Notes under the pieces: generated by a model
Told to the model about the DNA's origin: nothing
Databases searched by the model: none
Seen by the model: the letters and a program-made list of their open reading frames with translations, nothing else
Translations under genes and position numbers: made by a program
Assembly (NCBI GenBank): GCA_017540905.1
Contig: JAFYAC010000073.1
Location: forward strand, 1 to 60,056
From: Kiritimatiellia bacterium
GTDB taxonomy: Bacteria > Verrucomicrobiota > Kiritimatiellia > CAIQIC01 > Lenti-01
Length of the DNA: 60,056 nucleotides
Reading direction: 5' to 3'
Part shown: in pieces, positions 1 to 8,047 of the stretch
Position numbering within the stretch: the stretch's first letter is position 1
Layout of the letters: each line of letters opens with the position of its first letter

Positions 1-1
1 A

Positions 2-133
2 TGGGCCACCCTTCGCCTCCGCCACGGCCGCGACCGGGCCCATGACCTCTTCGTGGAAGCCCTGGACACCCTGGCCGCCAATCCTTCCTCATCCATCCCG
101 GACCTCCTCTTCCCCTTGCCCTCCAATCCCTGA
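2..133 (+). CDS. C-terminal fragment of an unidentified protein
   Basis: An open frame enters from the left edge and stops with TGA at 131-133, giving 43 visible residues. The charged, Ala/Leu-rich stretch around RDRAHDLFVEALDTLAANP has normal helical protein character and the codon bias of the neighbours, so this looks like the tail of a real gene starting outside the window. No domain can be recognised from so short a piece. A promoter-like sequence follows it, so it is probably the last gene of its own transcript. Confidence 0.45.
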   Translation, partial: WATLRLRHGRDRAHDLFVEALDTLAANPSSSIPDLLFPLPSNP

Positions 134-161
134 CCCCATACAACGTGGTTGGGGTTGTGCC

Positions 162-190
162 TTGCACGGGGGAGGGGAATGGGGTAGAGT
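162..190 (+). promoter_or_regulatory. Probable sigma70-type promoter for the UVR-motif gene
   Basis: TTGCAC at 162-167 and TAGAGT at 185-190 are separated by 17 bases. The spacer is almost entirely purine. Transcription would start near 197, giving a leader of about 22 bases before the GGAG-preceded ATG at 219. Seen by eye only. Confidence 0.5.
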
Positions 191-218
191 TATGACTTTC
201 ACTTCTGGAGAACCAACG

Positions 219-1046
219 ATGGGACAGGACATTCAGGAAATTGCCGGCGGGTGGGAGTACGATCCCAACGAGACGCGGGCGCGCTGGATCGAGGGCGCCG
301 ACGGGCGCCGCAAGCTGCAGCTGCGCCTCGATCTCGGCGTGTTCCAGATGGAACCCGACGGGCGCCCCGACGGCACCCGCCCGCACCAGTACCCGTCGCT
401 GCTCGAGTACTACCTCGCCGAGGAGCGCAAGCGCACCCACGGCGTCCTCGCCGAGCCCCTCGACTCCGACGCCTGCGCCCAGCTCCAGCAGGAGGCCATG
501 CAGTTCTATTACCGCATCATGGCCTGCCACGCGCTCGGGGAATGGGTGCGGGTGCGCGACGACAGCGACCACGCGCTCGACCTGATTGACCTCGCGTCGG
601 AATACGCCGCGGACGACGAGACGGCGTGGCATTTCTCGCAGATGTTCCCCTACATGCGCATGATGAACGCGCGGGCGCTCGCCGAAATCGCCATGGGCGA
701 GGGCAATTACGCCGAGGCCGCCAAGCAGGCGCAGGAGGCCGTCGACGAAATCGAGGGCTTCTACAAGGAGAACTACGACGACGTCAACGAGGACGGCTCC
801 GAGGTCTCCACGCCGGGCGAGCTTATATCGGTGCGCGAGCTGCTCGCCGAGGTCGAGAAGCGCCGCCCCATGACCGAGACGGAGACGCTCCAGCGGGAGC
901 TCGCGCGCGCCATCGAGCTCGAGAACTACGAGCGGGCGGCGCAGCTGCGCGACAAGCTCCGCGGCATGAAGGGGTTCGGCCACGGGGGGGTACGCGGCGG
1001 CGCGAAGAAGCGTCCGCGCGCGGGGGGCGGCGGGGGCGGGGAATGA
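219..1046 (+). CDS. UVR-motif-containing protein
   Basis: A 275-residue soluble protein. Its C-terminal part (about residues 222-251) contains the heptad-like UVR motif, ELARAIELENYERAAQLRDK, known from UvrB, UvrC and McsA, where it mediates protein-protein contact. The rest is acidic and helical and matches no catalytic family I recognise; residues after about 252 form a Gly/Arg/Lys-rich tail. The ATG at 219 was chosen because GGAG at 207-210 sits 8 bases upstream; ATG 192 is in frame but falls at the predicted transcription start. The stop overlaps the next gene's ATG (ATGA), so the two are translationally coupled. The function is unknown. UVR motifs also occur in stress regulators, so a DNA-repair role should not be assumed. 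Confidence 0.75.
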   Translation: MGQDIQEIAGGWEYDPNETRARWIEGADGRRKLQLRLDLGVFQMEPDGRPDGTRPHQYPSLLEYYLAEERKRTHGVLAEPLDSDACAQLQQEAMQFYYRIMACHALGEWVRVRDDSDHALDLIDLASEYAADDETAWHFSQMFPYMRMMNARALAEIAMGEGNYAEAAKQAQEAVDEIEGFYKENYDDVNEDGSEVSTPGELISVRELLAEVEKRRPMTETETLQRELARAIELENYERAAQLRDKLRGMKGFGHGGVRGGAKKRPRAGGGGGGE

Positions 1047-2764
1047 GTTCCGGCCGGGGCGTGGCAGCGGCCTGCCTGGCGTGGGCGGCGGTCGCGGCGG
1101 CGGGGCCGCAACTGTACCTGGGGAGCGAGGGATGGGGGGCGGTGGCGGGGGAGGACGGGAAGACGGCATGGATCGGGCGGGTACCGGCGGGGGCGGATAG
1201 CGTGGAGGCGGACGGGGTGGTTTTGGCCGTGGCGGACGGGCGGCCGCTGCCGGCGGGGGCGGCGGAGCTGCCGGGGAAGAACAATCCGTTCGGGGACTGC
1301 ATCGTGCGGTCGCTGACGGGGCGGTTCGACGCGGCAATCAAGGGTAGAAGCTGGTCGCTCATCGGGTCGTCGGCGGGCAAGGCGGGGGAGTTCGCGCGGA
1401 TGAAGGACGCGAAGGGGGGCGACCTCAAGCTCGTCTTCACCTTGGAGGACGCGCGCAGCGGCGCGAAGTGGCGGCTGGTGCCGGAGCGGATGGCACAGGA
1501 GGGCGGGGTGTATTCGTGGTTCCGCGGGTCGGCGCGGGCGTACGCGGGGACGCTGGACGACGGCAAGATCGACTGGCTGATCGCGACGGAGAAGATGGGG
1601 GACGGTCGGTGGGTGGTCCAGGGGCGGGTGCTGCTGATGGAGAAGGAGGAGCGTTTCTTCCGGCTCCGCGCCGGGGTGGCGGATGCGGCGGGGGCGATAC
1701 CCGTCGCAGGCTGGAACGGCGGCGCCGAGCAGGCGGCCGGGGTCGCGGTTCGGCGCGACGACGGGGCGGCGGTGGCGTTGCTGGCGGATTTGTCGGAGCC
1801 GCGCCGCATGCGGGCGGTACTGGACGCGGCGGAGGACGGGATGGCGCTGGAGTTCGATTTGGCGGCGACGCCGTCCACGGCCAATTTCCCGCGGCGGGCG
1901 GCCTTCTCGGTGACGCTCGAAACGTGGAAGGACGCCGGCGGGGACGCCGCGGCGCTGGAACGCGCGGCGGCGGAACGCTGGGTGCGCCCGGTCGCGGGCG
2001 GCGAAACGCTCTCCAGTGGCGATGTGTCGCAGATGCAGTCGGCCGTGGAATGTCCCGGCCGCGAGACGTGGGGCGCGGCCGACGCTTTCACCGACCCCGA
2101 CGATGCCTGGGGATGCCTCGAAGTCCTATCCAGCGGCCTCGCCCCCGACGGCCGGACCGTCGCCAAGGCCCGCGCCACGGCCCGCTCGTGCGCCGCGCGG
2201 GACGCCGAGGGGCGTCCGTCCGTGGCGCTGCTCCCGGATGGCCGCGCCCGTTGCCCGGTGAACCTGGACCCCGACCTGCGCATGCCGTTTTCGGCGGGCG
2301 TGAACCGCGGACAGTGGGCGCGCGAACGGTTCCTGTCGGACTGCACGACGGGCACGTGGGTTTGCGTGGAAGTTGCGGGAGAGGGGTTGGATTGGCAGGC
2401 GCGCGCGCTGGAGATGTGCGACTATCCCGCGGTGTGGGAGGCGGACACGTGGCGTCCCGCCGTGGCGTTGGCCCACGCGGAAGCCGAATGGTTGCTGGCG
2501 ATGGCCTGCGCGGTACGGGGCGCCGGCGGCCGCCTGTGCGTGCTGGACGACGGGACGTATGCGCCCTTCACCACCCACGCCGCCGACGCCGTGATGTCGG
2601 GCGCGGTGGACGAGCCCGCCTTGCGGCGCGCGCGGTTGCTGGCTGGCGGCCGTCCCTGCGTGTGGTCGGAGGCCGCCGCGAAGGCGCGGGGAGCGGGGGA
2701 GGAGGAGCTGGCGAGCGCGGAGCGGCTGGCGTGGGAGCTGGGGTTTGTGGTGCTCGGGGAGTGA
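1043..2764 (+). CDS. Secreted hypothetical protein
   Basis: A 573-residue protein with an N-terminal hydrophobic Ala-rich stretch (residues 5-20) ending in an AAAG-type site, read as a Sec signal peptide; this suggests a periplasmic or extracellular location. The start overlaps the stop of the UVR-motif gene by 4 bases. The mature part has many W/G/D positions and paired cysteines (for example around SAVECPGRETWG and LSDCTTGTWVC), suggesting a disulfide-containing beta-rich fold. I do not recognise a family. Downstream is a 116-bp gap with a strong hairpin and then the LpxC-like gene. Confidence 0.7.
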   Translation: MSSGRGVAAACLAWAAVAAAGPQLYLGSEGWGAVAGEDGKTAWIGRVPAGADSVEADGVVLAVADGRPLPAGAAELPGKNNPFGDCIVRSLTGRFDAAIKGRSWSLIGSSAGKAGEFARMKDAKGGDLKLVFTLEDARSGAKWRLVPERMAQEGGVYSWFRGSARAYAGTLDDGKIDWLIATEKMGDGRWVVQGRVLLMEKEERFFRLRAGVADAAGAIPVAGWNGGAEQAAGVAVRRDDGAAVALLADLSEPRRMRAVLDAAEDGMALEFDLAATPSTANFPRRAAFSVTLETWKDAGGDAAALERAAAERWVRPVAGGETLSSGDVSQMQSAVECPGRETWGAADAFTDPDDAWGCLEVLSSGLAPDGRTVAKARATARSCAARDAEGRPSVALLPDGRARCPVNLDPDLRMPFSAGVNRGQWARERFLSDCTTGTWVCVEVAGEGLDWQARALEMCDYPAVWEADTWRPAVALAHAEAEWLLAMACAVRGAGGRLCVLDDGTYAPFTTHAADAVMSGAVDEPALRRARLLAGGRPCVWSEAAAKARGAGEEELASAERLAWELGFVVLGE

Positions 2765-2771
2765 GGGAGGG

Positions 2772-2791
2772 GTGGCCGGCGGAGCGGCCAC
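2772..2791. other. Hairpin with GGCCGNCGGAGCGGCC core
   Basis: A 7-bp perfect stem (GTGGCCG / CGGCCAC) with a 6-base loop begins 7 bases after a stop codon. There is no T-run on either strand, so it is not a textbook Rho-independent terminator. Its core is identical to the terminator hairpin at 10833-10852 while the two outer pairs differ in a compensatory way. The remaining bases up to 2880 hold nothing recognisable except a weak TTGGCG-17-TATCGG promoter match at 2828-2856. Confidence 0.45.
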
Positions 2792-2880
2792 GGGTAGAAC
2801 CTGTAATGCGAGGCGGGCGGTAAACGGTTGGCGAGGTGGCGGGATTGTGGTATCGGTTGGGGGATGAAAGGCGGCATGTG

Positions 2881-3924
2881 ATGAACGACGACAGCAATCC
2901 GATCGGACGGGTGATCAGCGGACCGGTGGCTCCCCTCGAGCGCGCCGCGGCGGCGTGGCGCGACCAGCCCGTGGACTGGGACCGAATGGCCGAGGCCAAG
3001 CCGTACGCCGTGCGGCGCGAGCAGACCACCATCGAACGGCCCGTCACCGTGCGCGGGCGGGGGACGTTCTTCGGCAAGAGCATCCGCACGCTCACGTTCT
3101 GCCCCACCGACGCGGAGGGGTGGTGGTTCGAGCGGACGGATCTGCCCGACAGCCTGCCCGTGCGGTGCTCGATACGCAACGTGTGGACGACCGGCAGCAT
3201 CGTCAGCAACATCGTGCTCCGCAGCGGGTCGCCCCACAACTACATCCGCATGGCCGAACACATGATCGCCCTGCGCATGGGGCTCGGCATCGACAATCTG
3301 CGCATCCGCATCGATTCGGGCGATCCGCCGCTCTTCGACCGCGGCAGCAAGGAGCTCGTCGAGGCGCTCGACAGCGCGGGACGGCGGCGGGCGGGGCGGC
3401 CGGTGCCGTACGTGACGGTGCGGGAGAAGGTCACCGTATCCAACGGGCACGGCGGGTTCCTGACGCTGGTTCCGGCGGAGGCGGGGAATCCGTCGCTGGA
3501 GCTGGACGTCGCGCTCGCGTTCCGCACGGCGATCGGGCAGCAGCGGATCCGGTTCGCCGTGGACCCGGCGACGTTCGCCTACGGGGCGACGGCGCGGACC
3601 AACGCGTCGGCCGGCACGGTGCTGTTCTGCCGGACGCTCGGATGGATGTTCGCCGACGTGCGGAACCTGGGGTACACGTTCGAGAACCTGCTCGTCGCGG
3701 GACGCTTCCGCTACTGGAACCGCGCGCTGCTCGAGCACGACGGCAAGTCGCTGGAAGCGGCCTGGCACCGGGCGTGCCTGGACCTGCTGGCGGCCATCGC
3801 GCTCATCGACGACGGGCTCTTCGTCGGCAAGATCGTCTCCTACAAGTCCGGCCACGGCCTGGACGTGGAGATGGTGCGGCGCCTGTACCAGGAGTCGCTG
3901 CTGACGCCGTTCACGCCGGCCTGA
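2881..3924 (+). CDS. Divergent LpxC-like deacetylase (lipid A family)
   Basis: A 347-residue protein aligning along its length with LpxC, the zinc-dependent UDP-3-O-acyl-GlcNAc deacetylase of lipid A synthesis. Matches include the AEHMIALRMGLGIDN segment (Glu126/His127, equivalent to E. coli Glu78/His79), RTLGWM, and YKSGHGLD with His325 (equivalent to His265). The second zinc-site segment reads W-H-R-A-C-L-D (His296, Asp301), whereas canonical LpxC has H-K-x-L-D. Aligned on the Asp, the zinc His is replaced by Arg297 and the catalytic Lys by Ala298, with a His one residue earlier. It is also about 40 residues longer at the N terminus. It may be an altered or inactive paralogue, or a family acting on another sugar. 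Start: ATG 2881 with AAAGG about 10 bases upstream. The O-antigen polymerase-like gene follows after 10 bases. Confidence 0.8.
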   Translation: MNDDSNPIGRVISGPVAPLERAAAAWRDQPVDWDRMAEAKPYAVRREQTTIERPVTVRGRGTFFGKSIRTLTFCPTDAEGWWFERTDLPDSLPVRCSIRNVWTTGSIVSNIVLRSGSPHNYIRMAEHMIALRMGLGIDNLRIRIDSGDPPLFDRGSKELVEALDSAGRRRAGRPVPYVTVREKVTVSNGHGGFLTLVPAEAGNPSLELDVALAFRTAIGQQRIRFAVDPATFAYGATARTNASAGTVLFCRTLGWMFADVRNLGYTFENLLVAGRFRYWNRALLEHDGKSLEAAWHRACLDLLAAIALIDDGLFVGKIVSYKSGHGLDVEMVRRLYQESLLTPFTPA

Positions 3925-3934
3925 GGAACTCGCG

Positions 3935-5395
3935 ATGGCACGCGCGGACACGGCGGCGGTTCCGGCGGCTGCGATGCCGGAAGCCCCCGCGAGTAGCTTC
4001 CTGAGCCTCGCGGCATTCCGGATGCTGCTGGTCTACATCGTCGTCCTGTTCGTCCAGCCGCAGAACCGCTTCACGTTCCTCTGGCCGTTGCATATCGCAG
4101 ACTTGTCCTTCATGGGGGCGGTGGGGTTGCATATCATGGCATGCGTGCAGGACCGGCGGCCCATCATGCGGTTCGGACCGGCGACCATCGTGTCGATGCT
4201 GTTGCTGATGTTCGCGATGTTGTCGCAGTATACTGGAGAATACCAGACATCCACCGCATGGAACTCGTATATTGATATCATCGTCAAGAATGCCACACTG
4301 TGCATTCTACTGGAAGCGATGATGACGAGCGTCCCGCGCGTGATGGTGACCCAGCTGGTGGTGCTGGTGTCCACGTTGTGGTGGCTCAAGGCCGGCATTC
4401 GTTTGGCCCAGGCCGGTGCCACCTACTCGGGCGACCGCCTGATGGGGGCGGCGGTTGGCATGATCGAAAACCCCAACAGCTTTGCCTATTTTCTTTGTGT
4501 GTTCCTGCCGGTCTATCTTTGGATGTCCCGCCACTGCCGCCGCCGTTGGGAGCGGTGGGCGTTCTTGGCCGGGGCCTTGGCCGACATGTACATCGTCTTC
4601 AAGACCGGTAGTCGCACCGGATTGTTCACACTGTGCCTTCTTGCTCTTTTCCTCCTTCCGCGCTACGGCCATCACAATATCAAGAACCTTGTCCTGATTG
4701 TACTTGCCGTTGCCGTGCTTCTCCCGATGAGCGGCGAACGGAACATCCAGCGGTTCAAGACCATTCCCCAGTCTGTAAAAGGATTCCTCGGCCTGGGCAA
4801 GGCCCAAGAGCATGAAGGCCCGATGACTCAAGACGAACAAAGTGCCGATGAACGCGCCCGAAAGAACGAGCACACATGGGGTTTGATCAAAGAATATCTG
4901 CTGTTCGGGGTAGGGGTGTGGCCTGACCCTTCACGATATCCGAGCCGCTGGGGGATGGCGGGCGGGGAAGTCCATTGCGAAATCTTGATGGCCGGCCGGC
5001 AGATGGGCATCATCGGCATGGGGCTGTATGTATCGTACTGGACCATTTTGCTTGTTGGCGGCGGAATTATTCGGCGACGAAACAAACAAACTTGGTCGGC
5101 GCTGGCGGATTTGGGATGGACGTTCCAATTGCAGGGCGTTTGCCTGATTGCAGGAGGTTCTTTCTGTCCGAGTGCATGGAATCCGCCCATGATGATTTTG
5201 GCGGCGAGCGTGTCCGCGTTGATGGGGTTGACAGGAGGTGGAAGGTCGGCTGGGGGTGAAGCGCATGTGGAGCCTGTGCCGAAGCCAATTCGCTATGAAC
5301 GGCTGGTGACACAAGGTCAGGGAACGGCGGGCGGCAAGGAATCCACAGACGGGGGTAATGGAGCGAATCCAGGCAAAAACTCCATCACAGCGTAA
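3935..5395 (+). CDS. O-antigen ligase/polymerase-like membrane protein (Wzy_C family)
   Basis: A 486-residue multi-spanning inner-membrane protein. VQPQNRF near the first helix is typical of exosortase-associated and O-antigen ligase-like proteins. NPNSFAYFL and the TGSRTG motif, followed by two hydrophobic helices and a long periplasmic loop (around residues 265-320), are hallmarks of the WaaL/Wzy superfamily, which polymerises or ligates lipid-linked glycans. The tail after about residue 440 is hydrophilic. From about 4200 to 5300 the DNA is visibly richer in A/T than either neighbour, which is common for horizontally exchanged Wzy genes. It is probably co-transcribed with the LpxC-like gene. 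The 3' end overlaps the convergent flippase-like gene by 11 bases. Confidence 0.8.
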   Translation: MARADTAAVPAAAMPEAPASSFLSLAAFRMLLVYIVVLFVQPQNRFTFLWPLHIADLSFMGAVGLHIMACVQDRRPIMRFGPATIVSMLLLMFAMLSQYTGEYQTSTAWNSYIDIIVKNATLCILLEAMMTSVPRVMVTQLVVLVSTLWWLKAGIRLAQAGATYSGDRLMGAAVGMIENPNSFAYFLCVFLPVYLWMSRHCRRRWERWAFLAGALADMYIVFKTGSRTGLFTLCLLALFLLPRYGHHNIKNLVLIVLAVAVLLPMSGERNIQRFKTIPQSVKGFLGLGKAQEHEGPMTQDEQSADERARKNEHTWGLIKEYLLFGVGVWPDPSRYPSRWGMAGGEVHCEILMAGRQMGIIGMGLYVSYWTILLVGGGIIRRRNKQTWSALADLGWTFQLQGVCLIAGGSFCPSAWNPPMMILAASVSALMGLTGGGRSAGGEAHVEPVPKPIRYERLVTQGQGTAGGKESTDGGNGANPGKNSITA

Positions 5396-6356
5396 TTTCG
5401 CACTGTGATGCGAGGAGGGCGAAGAGGGCGGCACCGAAGAGGGACCAGAAGGTGCCGGCGAGGTAGTTGAGGAGGGAAAGGGCCAGGGCGGGGGCGGCGG
5501 GGATGCCGAGGGGGGCGAGGAGGGCCACGAAGAGGGCTTCGCGGATGCCCAGGCCGCCCGGGGTCAGGGGGATGGCGGAGAGGACGGTGATGACAGGGAA
5601 GATGGCCAGCCATTGGGGCCAGGGGATGGTGAGCGAGAGGGCCAGGGAGAGGGCGTGGCAGGCGGCGGCGAGGAGGAGGAGGTTCGCGAGGGAAAGGAGG
5701 GTGGCGATGGCGGCGGCGCGGGGATTGCGTCGGGGGAAGGTGAAGGCGGTGTGGAGTCGGGCGAGGAGGGGGTGGGTGCGGGAGGGGAGGAGGCGGGCGG
5801 CGAGATGCCAGGGGGTGGAGGTCAGGGCGGCGACGGTGGCGGTGGCCCCGGCGAGGGCGAAGAGGAGCATCAGCCAGGAGGCTTTGCGCCAGGCGGGGTC
5901 GGCCAGGCGGGCGCGGAGGTCGGGGAGGAGGGAGAGGCAGCCGAAGGCAAGGGTGGCGAGGAGGCCGATTCCGCGGTCGATGACGACGCTCGCCGCGGCT
6001 TCGGCTTCGCGTCCGGGATGGCGGCGGGCCGCGGCGTAGGCGCGGTAGAGGTCGCCGCCGCACGCGCCGAAGAAGAAGGCGTTGAAGAATTGTCCGGCGA
6101 AGAAGGCGCGGAAGGTGGCGGCAAAGGGATTGGGGAGGGCGAGGGCCCGGAGGAGGAGGTGCCATCGCACGGCGCCCGCGAGGAGGGCGAGGAAGGTGAG
6201 GGCGAGGGCGGCGGCAACGCAGCCGGGGGCGCTGTGGAAGAGGGCGAGGGCGTCGAGTACCGAGCGGGGGCCGATGCAGTGGATGAGCCATGCGAGGAGG
6301 GCGAGGGCCGCGAGGGGGCGGAGGAGGGACGTCCAGCGGACGCGGCGGGGGGGCAT
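5385..6356 (-). CDS. Flippase-like / LPG_synthase_TM family membrane protein (UPF0104)
   Basis: A 323-residue integral membrane protein with about seven to eight helices. Family signatures are visible in order: AGAVRWHLLLRAL, FNAFFFGACGGDLYRAY, ASVVIDRGIGLLATL and LTPGGLGIREALF near the C terminus. Relatives include the membrane half of MprF and glycolipid-associated UPF0104 proteins; a role in lipid or polyprenyl-linked substrate translocation is plausible but unproven. It starts 3 bases after the Rmd-like gene ends, as last gene of a four-gene operon, so a role in surface-glycan export is the natural inference. Confidence 0.8.
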   Translation of the reverse strand: MPPRRVRWTSLLRPLAALALLAWLIHCIGPRSVLDALALFHSAPGCVAAALALTFLALLAGAVRWHLLLRALALPNPFAATFRAFFAGQFFNAFFFGACGGDLYRAYAAARRHPGREAEAAASVVIDRGIGLLATLAFGCLSLLPDLRARLADPAWRKASWLMLLFALAGATATVAALTSTPWHLAARLLPSRTHPLLARLHTAFTFPRRNPRAAAIATLLSLANLLLLAAACHALSLALSLTIPWPQWLAIFPVITVLSAIPLTPGGLGIREALFVALLAPLGIPAAPALALSLLNYLAGTFWSLFGAALFALLASQCEITL

Positions 6357-6359
6357 GGG

Positions 6360-7283
6360 TCAGGCCTCGGCGATGGAGCGGTAGAGGTCGGTGAGGGTCT
6401 GGCGGAGAGGTATCTGCGGGGTCCAGCCGGTGTCGGCGCGGAGGCGGTCGGTGGAGTAGGCGGGGTGGGCGTCGGTGGGGCGCCAGAGGGCGGGATCGAC
6501 GGCGAGGGAGGGGCGGATGCCGGAGATGTCGCAGAGGGCGTCGAGGAGGTCGCGGATGGAGACGGAGGAGGGCGAGGCGATGTTGTAGGCGGCGCCGGGG
6601 GTTCCGCGTTCGAGGAGGAGGAGGTAGGCGCGGACGACGTCGCGGACGTCGGTGAAGTTGCGGCGGCTGTCGAGGTTGCCGACGCGCATCTCGGTGGGGG
6701 CGCGTCCGGCGGCGATGTCGGCGAGCTGCCGCGCGAAGGCGGAGGAGACGAAGCGGGGGGACTGTCCGGGGCCGATGTGGTTGGCGGGGCGCGCGACGAG
6801 GAGGGGGAGGCCGTGGCGGGCGGCGTAAAAGCGGGCGGCGGTGTCGGCGGCGGCCTTGGTGACGCCGTAGATGTTGTCGGGGGCCAGGGGGGAGTCTTCG
6901 GTGAAGGCGGCGCCGGCGGCGGGCGCGGAGCCGTAGACTTCGGCGGACGTGACGAGCAGGACGCGCGTCGTGGGGCGCAGGGTGCGCACCGCGTCGAGGA
7001 CGTTCAGGGGGCCGACGGTGTTGACTTGGAACACCATCTGGGGATGCTCCCACGCGACGGGGACGAAGGCAATGCCGCCGAGGTGGAGGATGGCGTCGGG
7101 CGCGAAGGTTTCCAAGGCGGCGCGGATGGAGTCGGGGGAGGTGGCGTCGAAGGGGAGGTAGGGGAGGTTCGGGGGCGGGGTTCCCGCGACGTCGCCGCCG
7201 CATACGTCGTGGCCCGCGGCGCGGAAGGCCGCGACGGCGTGGCGTCCGACGAAGCCGTTGCATCCGGTGACGAGGATTTTCAC
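6360..7283 (-). CDS. rmd: NAD(P)-dependent epimerase/reductase, GDP-6-deoxymannose reductase-like
   Basis: A 307-residue short-chain dehydrogenase of the extended NDP-sugar type. It has VTGCNGFVGRH (nucleotide-binding GxxGxxG), TSAEVYG, the catalytic pair in YGVTKAAAD, and the run RPANHIGPGQSPRFVSSAF followed by VGNLDSRRNFTDVRDVVRAY. The latter two are highly characteristic of RMD enzymes, which reduce GDP-4-keto-6-deoxymannose to GDP-rhamnose for LPS. The partner dehydratase Gmd is not in the window. The start is GTG at 7283, whose GTGA overlaps the stop of the ThiF-like gene, indicating translational coupling. Confidence 0.85.
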   Translation of the reverse strand: MKILVTGCNGFVGRHAVAAFRAAGHDVCGGDVAGTPPPNLPYLPFDATSPDSIRAALETFAPDAILHLGGIAFVPVAWEHPQMVFQVNTVGPLNVLDAVRTLRPTTRVLLVTSAEVYGSAPAAGAAFTEDSPLAPDNIYGVTKAAADTAARFYAARHGLPLLVARPANHIGPGQSPRFVSSAFARQLADIAAGRAPTEMRVGNLDSRRNFTDVRDVVRAYLLLLERGTPGAAYNIASPSSVSIRDLLDALCDISGIRPSLAVDPALWRPTDAHPAYSTDRLRADTGWTPQIPLRQTLTDLYRSIAEA

Positions 7284-8038
7284 GGGCGGGCCTCCGGCGC
7301 GGCGGCGCGGGCGCAGCAGGGGCAGTCGGCGCGGCGCGCGGCCTGGATGGAGCGGAAGGTGGCGGTCAAGCCGTCGTAGACGAGGAGGGCGTCGGTGTGG
7401 AGGCGGCCGATGCCGGTCAGATGCTTGATGGCTTCGACGGCCTGCAGGGAGCCGACGACGCCGGGGATGCCGCCGAGGGGGCCGGCCGGGGGCGCGGGGG
7501 GCGGAGCGTCGGGGAAGACGCAGCGGAGGCAGGCGGTGCGGCCGGGGAGCACGGTGAGGAGCTGGCCGGAGAAGGCGTCGATGGCGCCGATGACGTAGGG
7601 TTTTCCGAGGAGGGCGCAGACATCGGCGACGAGGGCCTTGGAGGCGAAGGAGTCGGTGGCGTCGATGACGAAGTCGTAGGGCGAGAGGATGTCGCGCGCG
7701 GTGTCGGCGGCGAGGCGCGCGGGATGGGGCCGGAGCGTGACGTGCGGGTTCAGCGCGCGCAGGTGCGCTTCGGCGGATTCGGTCTTGGGGCGGCCGATGT
7801 CGGAGGTGGCGTGCAGAATCTGCCGCTGGAGGTTCGAGAGGTCCACGATGTCGCCGTCGGCGAAGCCGATGGTGCCGACGCCCGCCGCCGCGAGGTAGGC
7901 CAGGGCCGGGGAGCCGAGGCCGCCGCAGCCTACGACGAAGACGCGTCCCTTGCGGAGGCGTTCCTGGGCGGCGGTGCCGAAGCCGGGCAGGTCGAGCTGG
8001 CGGGCGTAGCGTTGGCGTTCTTCGGGGGAAAAGAGCAT
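7280..8038 (-). CDS. HesA/MoeB/ThiF family E1-like adenylyltransferase
   Basis: A 252-residue E1-like enzyme. VVGCGGLGSPALAYLA is the ATP-binding glycine loop, followed by FADGDIVDLSNLQRQILH (adenylation-site Asp and Arg residues) and two CxxC pairs (CLRC near residue 172 and CPCC near residue 243) for structural zinc. ThiF/MoeB enzymes activate the C-terminal Gly of ubiquitin-like sulfur carriers for thiamine or molybdopterin synthesis. No ThiS or MoaD partner and no other cofactor gene is nearby; it sits instead between a GYF-domain protein and a nucleotide-sugar reductase. A distinct role, for example sulfur or carrier-protein activation, cannot be excluded. Confidence 0.85.
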   Translation of the reverse strand: MLFSPEERQRYARQLDLPGFGTAAQERLRKGRVFVVGCGGLGSPALAYLAAAGVGTIGFADGDIVDLSNLQRQILHATSDIGRPKTESAEAHLRALNPHVTLRPHPARLAADTARDILSPYDFVIDATDSFASKALVADVCALLGKPYVIGAIDAFSGQLLTVLPGRTACLRCVFPDAPPPAPPAGPLGGIPGVVGSLQAVEAIKHLTGIGRLHTDALLVYDGLTATFRSIQAARRADCPCCARAAAPEARP

Positions 8039-8047
8039 GGCGGGGCG

